This document shows positions 16,239 to 25,468 of a stretch of 64,000 nucleotides of DNA, in pieces (within the stretch, counting starts at the first letter, position 1; each line of letters starts with the position of its first letter). A program made the position numbers and the translations under genes. Source of the stretch: Bacillus sp. MUM 116 (GTDB lineage: Bacteria; Bacillota; Bacilli; Bacillales; Cytobacillaceae); contig NZ_MLYR01000030.1 of assembly GCF_001866655.1 (NCBI RefSeq), positions 1-64,000 of the forward strand, given 5' to 3'. Under the pieces are notes generated by a model. It made no database searches and had not been told where the DNA came from. It saw only the letters and a list, made by a program, of their open reading frames with translations.

Positions 16239-17294
16239 ATGCAAAATTCTCAAAAACCATTTATGATTACAAGAAACCTAGACCCCGAGAATCAAGAAAC
16301 TCCCATTCATTTTATAAATGAAGATCTTATCGATGGAAAATTGTTTTACCGTAGGAATCATTTTTCCTATCCTAACTTTGTATCTCCTTTTTATTGGTTG
16401 CCAGTAGGGGGAGTGGTGCATTATCCTAAAACGTTTTCCTTACAGGAAATTTTAGGATTGCCACCCAGGACGATAAAGACCGTTCTGGAATGTGCGGGGA
16501 ATAAGAGGGGGTTTTTTAAGCCAAAGGTGTTTGGAGATCAATGGAAAAAAGGAGCGATAAGCCAAGGGAGCTGGAAGGGTGTATCATTAAGGACGCTCCT
16601 TGAGTATACGGGTATAGCGGAAACAGCAAGAGAAGTAATTGTTGAAGGATATGATTATGGCGAAAGGACTGATTCGAATCAGATTCACTATTTTAGTCGG
16701 AGCTTAGCGATTGACAAAGCACTTCACCCCGATACCATCATCGCCTATGAGTATAATGGGGAGCCGATTCCTTTTAAGCATGGGTTTCCTTTGAGGTTAA
16801 TCGTTCCAGAATGGTATGCAATGGCTTCGGTAAAGTGGATCAAAAAAATTATCGTGATTGATTATGAGTTTAAAGGTCCCTTTCAGGCGGTTGATTATGT
16901 GTATTATCCTGAGAAAGATTCGGATGAGGGGAAATTCCCAGTCACTACAATGGGGATAAACTCAACAATTCAGCAACCTTTAGACCGGAAAATTTTGAAT
17001 ACAGGGGTTCATACACTCTCAGGGATTGCCTGGACTGGGAATGGATTAGTTACAAAGGTTGAGGTGAGTGTGGATGGGGGGATAAATTGGAGTCCTGCCC
17101 AGTTGGTGAATGTACCCGAAAGATATTCCTGGGTTCGTTGGTCGTATAAATGGGAAGTGCTTAAAACAGGGGAGTATACCATCATGTCAAGGGCTGCGGA
17201 TTCAACAGGGCACGAACAACCAAAGGGAGCGATGTGGAACAGGATGGGATATGGTTATAATGCGATTGATGTAGTTAGGGTGAAGGTGGAGTAA
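16239..17294 (+). CDS. Sulfite oxidase-like molybdopterin-dependent oxidoreductase
   Basis: 351 residues. The Moco-binding domain covers about residues 1-230, with the Mo-ligand Cys85 in TVLECAGNKR. The C-terminal domain from ~250, with HTLSGIAWTGNGLV and VEVSVDGGINWSPAQ, is the Mo-co dimerisation domain. This is the sulfite oxidase architecture without a cytochrome domain. No Tat signal is seen, so it is likely cytosolic. Possible substrates include sulfite; the nearby sulfur cluster is suggestive but not proof. AAAGGAG precedes the ATG. Confidence 0.85.
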   Translation: MQNSQKPFMITRNLDPENQETPIHFINEDLIDGKLFYRRNHFSYPNFVSPFYWLPVGGVVHYPKTFSLQEILGLPPRTIKTVLECAGNKRGFFKPKVFGDQWKKGAISQGSWKGVSLRTLLEYTGIAETAREVIVEGYDYGERTDSNQIHYFSRSLAIDKALHPDTIIAYEYNGEPIPFKHGFPLRLIVPEWYAMASVKWIKKIIVIDYEFKGPFQAVDYVYYPEKDSDEGKFPVTTMGINSTIQQPLDRKILNTGVHTLSGIAWTGNGLVTKVEVSVDGGINWSPAQLVNVPERYSWVRWSYKWEVLKTGEYTIMSRAADSTGHEQPKGAMWNRMGYGYNAIDVVRVKVE

Positions 17295-17315
17295 TGAATG
17301 AGAGACAAAGCGAAC

Positions 17316-17349
17316 AAAAAGCACACGATTTATGAGTCGTGTGCTTTTT
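17316..17349. terminator. Bidirectional terminator
   Basis: Perfect arms AAAAAGCACACGA (17316-17328) and TCGTGTGCTTTTT (17337-17349) between convergent genes. Confidence 0.9.
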
Positions 17350-17353
17350 ACCA

Positions 17354-18658
17354 TTACCCCAAAAACGTCTGAACAATCAACCAGCAGTTTAATCCTAATA
17401 TCACGATAGCGAAGATGGTTGATAGAATCGTAGTAATTGGTTTATTCGTTAATACACCCATTAATTCTTTCTTCTGTGTGTAGTAGATGAGTGCAATAAT
17501 TGGACAAGGTAGAACGATACTTAGAACAACCTGACTAATGACAAGTGTACGGGTTGGGTCAACCCCCATCGCAACGATAATAAAGGTTGGAAGCATTGTA
17601 ACCAAACGGCGAATCCACAATGGAATGGTAAATCCAACAAAGCCTTGCATAATAACCTGCCCAGCCATTGTTCCTACTACAGAACTTGAAACCCCAGAAG
17701 CAAGCAATGAAATTAAGAATACACTTGCTGCGGCAGACCCTAAGAGTGGTGTCAATGTATGGTAGGCCGTAGTTAAATCTGCAATATGGCTATTCCCCGA
17801 ATTATGAAACACGGATGCTGCCATATACATCATGGCCAAGTTTACAAATCCGGCTAGAGTCATTGCAATCATGATTTCTTTCGTGCTAAATTTTTGAATT
17901 TTAATTTTTTCCATATCATTTCTTGGTACAATTCGATTTTGGGTCAAGCTAGAGTGTAAATAAATCGCGTGAGGCATAACTGTTGCACCGATTACACCAA
18001 CAGCCAGCACAATGCTTTCCTTGTTTCCTATCCATGGTGTTACACTGTGATAGGCGATTAACCCAAGATCAGGTTTTGAAATGACGGTTTCAACTAAATA
18101 ACATAGACCGATTAGAACTGCGAAAGCAGCTATAAACTTTTCTAACGGGCGGAACCCGAATTTTTCTAACATTAAAATAAGATAGGTGACAATTCCAACA
18201 ATAATCGTAGCATAGATCATCGGTATACCGGCTAGTAAATTAAGTGCAAGTGTTGCACCTAAAAATTCAGCCAAGTCAGTCGCCATTGCGGCAAGCTCTG
18301 AAACTATCCACATAATGTAGGTCAGCCATTTCGGCATATGATCCCGGCAAACCTCTGGAAGGCTTCTGCCGGTAGCAATTCCAAGCTTAGCTGACATATT
18401 TTGTAAGAGCATGGCCATTAGATTAGCTAACACGATTACCCAAAGCATTTTATAACCAAAGCTCGCACCACTTTGAATATTGGTGGCGAAATTTCCTGGA
18501 TCGACATAGGCGATAGAGGCAATAAATGCAGGTCCGAGAAACGGAAGCAGTGCACGGATGCCTTTTACTTTTCCATTAATGGCATCTCTTGCGGCTGAAA
18601 CTGTTCGATTTTCTGCAGCCCGAGCCTTCTGAACAGCAACTGATTCTATTTGGCTCAT
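17354..18658 (-). CDS. mntH: NRAMP-type Mn(II)/Fe(II) transporter MntH
   Basis: 434 residues with about 11 TM helices. DPGNFATNIQSG in TM1 and the MPH motif (GATVMPHAIYLHSSL) in TM6 supply the metal ligands Asp, Asn and Met. It is a proton-coupled manganese importer. An MntR-type box upstream indicates repression by manganese. Confidence 0.93.
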   Translation of the reverse strand: MSQIESVAVQKARAAENRTVSAARDAINGKVKGIRALLPFLGPAFIASIAYVDPGNFATNIQSGASFGYKMLWVIVLANLMAMLLQNMSAKLGIATGRSLPEVCRDHMPKWLTYIMWIVSELAAMATDLAEFLGATLALNLLAGIPMIYATIIVGIVTYLILMLEKFGFRPLEKFIAAFAVLIGLCYLVETVISKPDLGLIAYHSVTPWIGNKESIVLAVGVIGATVMPHAIYLHSSLTQNRIVPRNDMEKIKIQKFSTKEIMIAMTLAGFVNLAMMYMAASVFHNSGNSHIADLTTAYHTLTPLLGSAAASVFLISLLASGVSSSVVGTMAGQVIMQGFVGFTIPLWIRRLVTMLPTFIIVAMGVDPTRTLVISQVVLSIVLPCPIIALIYYTQKKELMGVLTNKPITTILSTIFAIVILGLNCWLIVQTFLG

Positions 18659-18690
18659 AAGACACCAGCCTTTCTATAAGTTTGTTTTTC

Positions 18691-18740
18691 TTTATACCAA
18701 GGTTTGTTCGTTCGTCAATAAAAGTTTCCCTTGTGCAAAT
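18691..18740 (-). promoter_or_regulatory. mntH promoter and MntR box
   Basis: On the minus strand, ATTTGCACAAGGGAAACTT (18722-18740) matches the MntR operator form TTTGCCTTAAGGAAAC. Immediately downstream are -35 TTGACG (18713-18718), a 16-bp spacer and -10 TATAAA (18691-18696). Confidence 0.75.
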
Positions 18741-19000
18741 CTCTATATCTCCATTATATAAAATTTTGAAAAATTTGTGTACGTTTTTGCTTTAAAAAAA
18801 TTAAACTGATAAAAAGGGCATTTAACCAAGGAGAAAAATAGAACAATGAAAGGTTGGGAAGGAATTCATAAGGGACCGTCAAATAACAATTAAAGATGGG
18901 AGGCAGTTGGAACGTATTTTTCTGTCTAAAAAAGTTCGCTTGAACATTTTGGTTATTAAGGCTACAGTAAAGTTGATATTAATGAAGTAGGTGGCAGGCT
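18741..19000. other. Intergenic stretch between mntH and selB, no gene identified
   Basis: I looked for selA, a selC tRNA-Sec and small genes and found none. One frame stays open for about 45 codons up to a TAG just before selB but has no start codon and no recognisable sequence. The selB ribosome binding site AGGTGG is at the right end. Confidence 0.5.
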
Positions 19001-20905
19001 TTGGAAAAAAGGTATTTTACAATTGGGATGGCGGGGCATATTGACCATGGAAAAACATCTTTAACGAAGGCCCTCACGAATGTCGAAACCGACCGCTTAA
19101 AGGAAGAAAAGGAACGACAAATCTCAATTGAACTCGGATTTGCACCTTTGTATGAAGATAGTGAAATTCAAATATCAGTCGTTGACGTGCCGGGACATGA
19201 GCGGTTTATCCGGCAAATGATTGCCGGGGTTGCCGGAATAGACCTGGTGGTGCTTGTTGTTGCGGCAGATGAAGGGGTCATGCCACAAACAATTGAACAT
19301 TTAGAAATCCTCAAATTTCTCGGGATAGAAAATGGGATTATCGCCATCACTAAAATCGAACGGGTGGATGAAGAATTTATTGAACTCGTCAAATATGATA
19401 TTTTAGGTGAACTTACAGGAACTGTGTTTGAAGATGCACCATTTGTTCTGGTGGATAGCCTTTCCAAAAAGGGAATTCCTGAATTAAAAGAACTCATTAT
19501 TAAAACATTAAAAGAAACGGAAATGCGTGATGCCAAAGGGGCTTTTCGTCTGCCAATCGACCAAGTTTTTACCGTTAAGGGCCAAGGGACGGTTGTAAGA
19601 GGGACTGTGTATGAAGGGACAGTCGAAGAGGGACAAGTCCTTAAAATTATGCCTAAAGGACTGGAAGTCAGGGCAAGGCAGATTCAAGTTCATCATCAGC
19701 CGGCGCAAAAAGCGTATGCAGGTCAACGGGCAGCGATTAACCTTTCCGGGGTTGCAAAGGACGAATTAGAACGAGGTGATGTTCTGATATCGTCCGAGCA
19801 TTTTATTGTGACAAAAACCATAGATGTCGCCATACAAGTTGTCGAAGACCTTGAGCATATGGTCAAACAACGGATGCCCATAAAGCTTCATATTGGTACA
19901 ACTGAAGTAATGGGAAGAATCGTCTTTTTCGACCGGAATGTGCTTGTAGAGGCAAATGGTGAAATTCTTTGCCAACTTAGGCTCAATGAAGAAATTCTCA
20001 CCAAACGCGGAGATCGTTTTATTCTTCGCAGGCCAAGCCCGGTGGAGACGATTGGCGGCGGTTGGGTCGTTGATCCTCGGGGAGATAAGTATAAATTTGG
20101 AACTAAGACAATCGAGGAGCTTGAGAAGAAAAAGGCAGGTACTCCAAAAGAGCGAATATCTGCAGCATTAATGGAAGCAAAAAGTCTTCCATTAACGGAA
20201 ATAATCAAGCGGACTGCACTTGATGAAAAGACGTTAACAGAGCATTTAAAAAGTGAAGAATTCATTTTTTATAATGGTAAAGAGTATACGCTGAAGATAC
20301 TGGTTCAATCAATTGAAGAAGATATTTATGATCAATTACATGAGTATCAGAACAAGCATCCGATGAAACCCGGCCTGAATAAAGCAGAATTACTCCAAAC
20401 CCTGCAAAAACGGCTTCCAAAAATATTACTTGAATTTGTCGTGGAAAATGGGATTCACCATGGAGTTTTTAAACGCCAAGAAAAATTTGTCTTCACCTCG
20501 AGTTTTGTGCCGCATGTTCCAAAAAATTGGCAAAAGCGTACAGAAAATATGCTTGAAGCTTTGACAAAAGATGGTTTAAAGGTTCGTAATCTAGTGGATT
20601 ATTTTTCGCAAGCAGGTATTCCTGAATCGCTGGAAGTGGATTTAAAGCGGCTCCTTGAGGAGGAAAAATTAATTGTTCCATTGGATGAACAAATTGCTTA
20701 TGCTGCGGAAGTATTTTCTGCCGCAGTGGAAAAACTTCGCAGTGGCACAGGTCCGGAGTTTGAAGTCGGAGATGCAAAAGATATTTTAGACCTTTCCCGA
20801 AAATACATGATCCCATTTTTGGAAAAACTGGATTTATTGGGGTTAACAAAACGAATCGAAAATAAACGTGCTTGGATGAATGAAAAAAAACCGCAATCAA
20901 AATAG
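19001..20905 (+). CDS. selB: Selenocysteine-specific elongation factor SelB
   Basis: 634 residues. An EF-Tu-like GTPase domain comes first: [10 protein letters not shown] (G1), DVPGHE (G3) and ITKIE (G4). EF-Tu domains II and III follow to about 350, then a C-terminal array of winged helices that reads the SECIS hairpin. Overall length fits SelB. The start is TTG with AGGTGG upstream. No selA, selD or tRNA-Sec is in the window, so the rest of the pathway must lie elsewhere or be absent. Confidence 0.9.
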   Translation: MEKRYFTIGMAGHIDHGKTSLTKALTNVETDRLKEEKERQISIELGFAPLYEDSEIQISVVDVPGHERFIRQMIAGVAGIDLVVLVVAADEGVMPQTIEHLEILKFLGIENGIIAITKIERVDEEFIELVKYDILGELTGTVFEDAPFVLVDSLSKKGIPELKELIIKTLKETEMRDAKGAFRLPIDQVFTVKGQGTVVRGTVYEGTVEEGQVLKIMPKGLEVRARQIQVHHQPAQKAYAGQRAAINLSGVAKDELERGDVLISSEHFIVTKTIDVAIQVVEDLEHMVKQRMPIKLHIGTTEVMGRIVFFDRNVLVEANGEILCQLRLNEEILTKRGDRFILRRPSPVETIGGGWVVDPRGDKYKFGTKTIEELEKKKAGTPKERISAALMEAKSLPLTEIIKRTALDEKTLTEHLKSEEFIFYNGKEYTLKILVQSIEEDIYDQLHEYQNKHPMKPGLNKAELLQTLQKRLPKILLEFVVENGIHHGVFKRQEKFVFTSSFVPHVPKNWQKRTENMLEALTKDGLKVRNLVDYFSQAGIPESLEVDLKRLLEEEKLIVPLDEQIAYAAEVFSAAVEKLRSGTGPEFEVGDAKDILDLSRKYMIPFLEKLDLLGLTKRIENKRAWMNEKKPQSK

Positions 20906-20919
20906 GATTGCGGTTTTTT
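20885..20919. terminator. Bidirectional terminator overlapping the selB 3' end
   Basis: Perfect 14-bp arms AAAAAACCGCAATC (20885-20898) and GATTGCGGTTTTTT (20906-20919). The left arm encodes the last SelB residues. Confidence 0.9.
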
Positions 20920-20924
20920 ATAGG

Positions 20925-22349
20925 TTATGAAAGAAATTCTCCAGGATTTAAACCAAGCTCGCGGCATATATCTGAAACCATTTGTTTTTCATACTGGTCA
21001 AAATTACCATCCGCATAACCAATAGCAATGCAATAACGAGCGATTAATCTTGCAATTTCAGGTTTTGTTCTTACTCTGCCCAAGGCCCGGAATGCCTCGG
21101 CACGGCCCATCATTGAATCATGTTCAATTTTCGAAACAAATAAATTAAATTTCTGAATGATCTTTTGAGAGTCAAAAACACGTAGTTCTTCACTCTGGTG
21201 AACAAACTCCAGCATCTTTTGCCTTTCTGAAGCATCGAGATGCCCGTCTGCCATTGATACCAATGCACAAGCTGCAACAACAGCTTCCAATACATCCTGG
21301 CTTTTGTAACGGGTAAATAACTCCTGCGCTCTTCTTTTTTGATTATTAGCCCATTCCATATAATCCGTTTGAGATGGTGACCAGGAACTTCCGCAGCTAT
21401 TGCAGGTAAATTTCAACTGGTTTTTCCCAATAAAACCGCCAAGTAATCCAATTGGCCCAAGAATAAGCCCGCCAATTGCCGCTTTTCCAATTCCAAAACC
21501 CTTTTGACCCGTCCGGACATTCGTGGAATGGCAGCGCGGACAAATGATTTCATCCCCGCCATAGGTTGAATTAGTTCCAGTGCTGGAGGTGGAAGGAAAG
21601 GTTTGTGCCGGATACCCGAAGGCGGGCTGCTGCTGATAAGCTTGTGTCGACTGCTGAGAATGGAAAACAGACGGCTGACTAGGCTGATAGGGGTGATATT
21701 GATTTTGTTGGTATGAAGATTGATTTTGCTGATAATTCGGCTGTTGATAAGAAGGAGTTACCGGTGCCGGAGCATCATCAACGGTTACCCCAAAATTTTT
21801 ACAAAGTGCTGCTAATCCACCTTGAAAGCCGCTTGCAATGGCATTGAACTTCCATTCGCCATTATGCCGATACAATTCTGCCGCCACTATTGCCGTTTCC
21901 ACAGTGAAATCCCGGCCGAGATTAAAACGAAGCAATTCTTCATTAGTGAGTTCATTAAAAATTCTCACGTAGGAATCGGAAATTTGTCCAAAATTTTGCC
22001 GTTTTACTTGGGCATCATGAATCGTGATCGTAAAAGCAATCCGGTGAATATGAGGTGGGACAATTTTTAAATTAATCTTAATTTGCTCATCGTCCCTGAC
22101 ACCTGAACCAATACGGTTATCCCCGCTGTATTGAATCGAACCGTTTCCGCCGGAAGGATTGTTATAAAAAACAAAATCCAAATCATTTTGAACCAGCCCA
22201 TTTTGGCCAAGCAGGAACGCAGAAGCATCCAGGTCAAAATTGGACCCCATGTTACTAATGTTCCACCCTAATCCTACCACGACATTTTCAAGGCCCGGGT
22301 GAGTTTTGGTTAAATCTATTTTTTGCCCTTTACTAAGCGTAACACCCAT
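20925..22349 (-). CDS. TerD - zinc ribbon - TerB-like fusion protein (tellurite/stress family)
   Basis: About 474 residues from ATG 22349, preceded by TAGGAGTG; the frame extends to a TTG six codons earlier. Residues ~1-185 form a TerD domain with Ca-binding acidic stretches (NFDLDASAFLL, DLDFVFYNN). A Gln/Tyr/Pro-rich linker follows (~195-270). A zinc ribbon comes next, CPRC then CNSC, flanking a glycine-rich hydrophobic helix. The C-terminal ~140 residues resemble TerB (ALVSMADGHLDASER and IAIGYADGNFDQYE). TerD and TerB are usually separate genes, and no other ter gene is adjacent. Confidence 0.82.
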   Translation of the reverse strand: MGVTLSKGQKIDLTKTHPGLENVVVGLGWNISNMGSNFDLDASAFLLGQNGLVQNDLDFVFYNNPSGGNGSIQYSGDNRIGSGVRDDEQIKINLKIVPPHIHRIAFTITIHDAQVKRQNFGQISDSYVRIFNELTNEELLRFNLGRDFTVETAIVAAELYRHNGEWKFNAIASGFQGGLAALCKNFGVTVDDAPAPVTPSYQQPNYQQNQSSYQQNQYHPYQPSQPSVFHSQQSTQAYQQQPAFGYPAQTFPSTSSTGTNSTYGGDEIICPRCHSTNVRTGQKGFGIGKAAIGGLILGPIGLLGGFIGKNQLKFTCNSCGSSWSPSQTDYMEWANNQKRRAQELFTRYKSQDVLEAVVAACALVSMADGHLDASERQKMLEFVHQSEELRVFDSQKIIQKFNLFVSKIEHDSMMGRAEAFRALGRVRTKPEIARLIARYCIAIGYADGNFDQYEKQMVSDICRELGLNPGEFLS

Positions 22350-22625
22350 ATCTTTCACTCCTATCAATATTCATTATTTCATTATAAATTGAATTAAGTA
22401 ATTCTGAAAATTTTCTCTGTTAAACAATACGAAAAAATTTTTAATTGGTTTCATTTTTTTATGGATCCGAAATTGAAAGAGTAAAAAAGCATTTCTAGTA
22501 AAATTAGATTTTTCGCAAAATAACGACAAATATTTTATTGAAATATGATAGGGTGTCATTTATAATTTTGCTAGACATCAAGATAATTGCAAAAATTCAG
22601 ATATAGATATAAATGGGGGATTTTT

Positions 22626-24092
22626 ATGGTCGAAAAATTGGTAACAAGTATTAACGGGTTTTTGTGGAGCCCAGTATTAGTCATCTTTATTGTAGCAGTA
22701 GGTTTGTATTTTAGTTTCCGAACAAGATTCCTGCAGATTCGTCATATCAAAGAAATGATTCGTTTATTATTATCAGGTAAAAGCTCTAATGAGGGTGTTT
22801 CGTCTTTCCAAGCATTAGCAATGTCATTATCTGGCCGTATTGGTGTAGGGAATATTGCAGGTACCGCAACCGGGATTGCATTTGGTGGACCGGGTTCCGT
22901 ATTTTGGATGTGGGTCATTACCTTTATTGGTGCAGCCTCAGCTTTCGTAGAGTCCACACTTGCTCAAATCTATAAAGAAAAGCAGGATGGAGAGTATCGT
23001 GGCGGCCCTGCTTTTTATATTGAAAAGGGACTAGGAATAAAATGGTTCGCTGTTATTTTTGCAGTTGCAACACTCCTCGCTATGGCTATATTGATGCCAG
23101 GTATCCAGGCAAATTCAATTGCAGAAGGTGTGAAAAATGCATTTGGTATAAATAATGCCATCACTGGTTTTATTGTTATTGCACTTATGGGACTTATTAT
23201 TTTTGGTGGAGTTAAGCGAATTGCAAGAGTTGCTGAATTTGTCGTGCCTTTTATGGCGATTGGGTATTTGCTTATAGCAATTGCGATTATAGTAGTTAAT
23301 TTTGATAAAATTCCAGCAGTTTTCACACTTATTTTTAAAAGTGCCTTCGGTGCAGAGGAAGTATTCGGCGGAATCCTTGGCTCAACGATAATGTGGGGTG
23401 TAAAACGCGGGCTTTATGCGAATGAGGCCGGTCAAGGTACAGGTGCCCACCCTGCTGCAGCTGCAGAGGTTTCTCACCCGGCAAAGCAAGGTCTTGTACA
23501 AGCATTTTCAATCTATCTTGATGTATTCTTAGTTGTTACATCAACAGCATTCATGATTTTATTTACTAATTCTTATAATACAGTGAACGGAGCAGGAAAA
23601 TTCTTGGTTCAACATCTTAAAGGAGTAGAACCAGGTCCAGGATATACGCAGTCCGCAGTAGATACAATTTTACCAGGCTTTGGATCAGGATTTATTTCGA
23701 TTGCGCTCTTTTTCTTTGCCTTCACAACCATTTTTGCCTACTACTATATTGCAGAAACAAATCTTGCTTATCTAGTGAAAGGCAAAAACAGAAAATTAGC
23801 GATGACTTTATTAAAATTAGTTCTCTTAGGTTCGACTTTCTATGGAGCAGTGAAAACAGCTTCTACAGCATGGGCAATGGGGGATATTGGACTAGGAATC
23901 ATGGTGTGGTTAAACTTAATTGCCATTGTGATTCTATTTAAGCCTGCATTACTTGCTCTAAAGGATTATGAAGAGCAGCTAAAGCAAGGTGTAGATCCGG
24001 AATTTAATTCTACTAAACTAGGGATTAAAAATGCAGATTTCTGGGCAAATGGCTATGAAAAAGCCAAAAAGAATAAAAAACATGTAGTATAG
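22626..24092 (+). CDS. Alanine/glycine:cation symporter family protein (AGCS)
   Basis: 488 residues from ATG 22626 (GGGGGA just upstream; 13 upstream in-frame codons ignored). About ten TM helices. The conserved AGCS region GRIGVGNIAGTATGIAFGGP and NEAGQGTGAHPAAAAEV identify a sodium- or proton-coupled alanine/glycine-type symporter. The precise substrate is not determinable. It is followed by a terminator. Confidence 0.9.
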   Translation: MVEKLVTSINGFLWSPVLVIFIVAVGLYFSFRTRFLQIRHIKEMIRLLLSGKSSNEGVSSFQALAMSLSGRIGVGNIAGTATGIAFGGPGSVFWMWVITFIGAASAFVESTLAQIYKEKQDGEYRGGPAFYIEKGLGIKWFAVIFAVATLLAMAILMPGIQANSIAEGVKNAFGINNAITGFIVIALMGLIIFGGVKRIARVAEFVVPFMAIGYLLIAIAIIVVNFDKIPAVFTLIFKSAFGAEEVFGGILGSTIMWGVKRGLYANEAGQGTGAHPAAAAEVSHPAKQGLVQAFSIYLDVFLVVTSTAFMILFTNSYNTVNGAGKFLVQHLKGVEPGPGYTQSAVDTILPGFGSGFISIALFFFAFTTIFAYYYIAETNLAYLVKGKNRKLAMTLLKLVLLGSTFYGAVKTASTAWAMGDIGLGIMVWLNLIAIVILFKPALLALKDYEEQLKQGVDPEFNSTKLGIKNADFWANGYEKAKKNKKHVV

Positions 24093-24104
24093 TTTATACT
24101 TTGG

Positions 24105-24137
24105 AAGCATCAGCTGCAACAGGCTGGTGCTTTTTGG
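24105..24137 (+). terminator. Terminator after the AGCS gene
   Basis: AAGCATCAGC (24105-24114) and GCTGGTGCTT (24123-24132), then T5. Confidence 0.8.
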
Positions 24138-24330
24138 TCGTTTCGTGTACAATATTTTGAAAAAATATAAAAAGGGACATTTTAAAATTATTTGAATAGA
24201 TAATTTGATCAATTCTTACTTTAAACTGAAAATACAATATAGTAGAGTAGAATTAATATATTAAGAGGTTAATTGTAAAAGTAGTTTCAATCAACAATTA
24301 GAGAGTTAAAGGGATGGGAGTGCTTTAGAT

Positions 24331-25254
24331 GTGAAAATATTTACGGTAGAAGATTTAGTGAGAAAATTTTCATTGAAGGTATTAACTGGTGAAAATCAAT
24401 TACAACGAACCATCAAGCAATCACGGTCTCATCGTCCGGGGTTGGAATTCGTTGGCCACTTTGATTTTTTTCCGACGGAAAGAGTTCAAATACTAGGGAG
24501 AAAAGAAGTTAATTATTTGCATAAGTTAAGTATCGAAGAACGTCAAATGCGGATTGGGAATATAGTCAAATACCACCCGCCATGCTTTATTGTAACTGCC
24601 GGGGATGAAGGTCTAACCTATTTAAGGAAGTCTTGTATTGAAGAGGGAATCCCATTATTATGCACAAACACACCTCGAACAACCTCTGAATTTATTACCG
24701 AGCTGGATGCTTATATGGTAAAAGTATTAGCACCGGAAATCGCCGTGCACGGAGTGTGTATTAATGTATTTGGAATGGGTATTTTACTTCGGGGAAAATC
24801 CGGCGTCGGAAAAAGTGAAATCGCTCACACATTGATTGGCAGAGGTCACAAGCTGGTGGCTGATGATATCGTGGTGGTGAAAAAGCTTAGTCCACGAACG
24901 ATTCTCGGTACACATGACGGGAAAACGAAGGAATTTCTCGCCTTACGAAGTGTCGGGCTGTTGAATGTGGTCCGTGTATATGGGATAAAATCTTTCCAAG
25001 AGGAAACGAGGATCGCGCTCGATATTGAACTGACAAAATGGCAGAAAAATTCCCTTCATAATGAATTGGATCACGAACCTGTATTTACAGAATATATGGG
25101 CGTTCCCATTCCTCATATTGAGATACAGCTCCAACCCGGACGCGATGTGGCGGGGCTAATTGAAGCTGCTGCAAATAACTGGCTTTTGAAACAGCAGGGA
25201 TACAGTGCCGCGGAAGAGTTTATGAGGCGACTGGAAATGGATTCTAATTGGTAA
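24331..25254 (+). CDS. hprK: HPr kinase/phosphorylase
   Basis: 307 residues. The N-terminal domain (~1-130) is followed by the kinase domain with Walker A GKSGVGKSE and the downstream acidic LVADDIVVV. RDVAGLIEAAANNWLLK is the C-terminal helix. The enzyme phosphorylates Ser46 of HPr and Crh in carbon catabolite repression. The GTG start has GGGAGTG upstream. It stands alone between terminators, without the usual lgt and ppaX neighbours, and may be a second copy. Confidence 0.88.
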   Translation: MKIFTVEDLVRKFSLKVLTGENQLQRTIKQSRSHRPGLEFVGHFDFFPTERVQILGRKEVNYLHKLSIEERQMRIGNIVKYHPPCFIVTAGDEGLTYLRKSCIEEGIPLLCTNTPRTTSEFITELDAYMVKVLAPEIAVHGVCINVFGMGILLRGKSGVGKSEIAHTLIGRGHKLVADDIVVVKKLSPRTILGTHDGKTKEFLALRSVGLLNVVRVYGIKSFQEETRIALDIELTKWQKNSLHNELDHEPVFTEYMGVPIPHIEIQLQPGRDVAGLIEAAANNWLLKQQGYSAAEEFMRRLEMDSNW

Positions 25255-25269
25255 TCATTTGCTTTAGGT

Positions 25270-25299
25270 ATACTGCCATTTTCAATGGCAGTATTTTTG
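25270..25299 (+). terminator. Terminator after hprK
   Basis: ATACTGCCATT (25270-25280) and AATGGCAGTAT (25284-25294), then TTTTG. Confidence 0.8.
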
Positions 25300-25355
25300 A
25301 TTTAAAGATAGAAAATAATTTTTTTGTAACTTCTATACATATCTGCACTTGAAAG

Positions 25356-25390
25356 ACTTTTCCTAAGCTGTTCTAATTTTAAGGAAAAGT
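25356..25390 (+). promoter_or_regulatory. Inverted repeat upstream of the efflux operon
   Basis: Arms ACTTTTCCT (25356-25364) and AGGAAAAGT (25382-25390), 17 nt apart, about 80 bp before the HlyD-like gene. Candidate binding site for the response regulator encoded downstream. Confidence 0.4.
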
Positions 25391-25468
25391 TAAGAATTAA
25401 GTTGAATAATTGGCTTATTCCAAACTATCAGTGTCCTATTATGGATTATAGAAAAGGAGTAAGTATGA

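Noticed and set aside
18846-18990. Possible selC (tRNA-Sec) or selA remnant before selB
   Set aside because: No cloverleaf with the long variable arm, no CCA end and no SelA-like peptide could be found.
19888-20265. Long minus-strand frames within selB
   Set aside because: Antisense shadows of a well-supported gene with unlikely Ser/Phe-rich composition.
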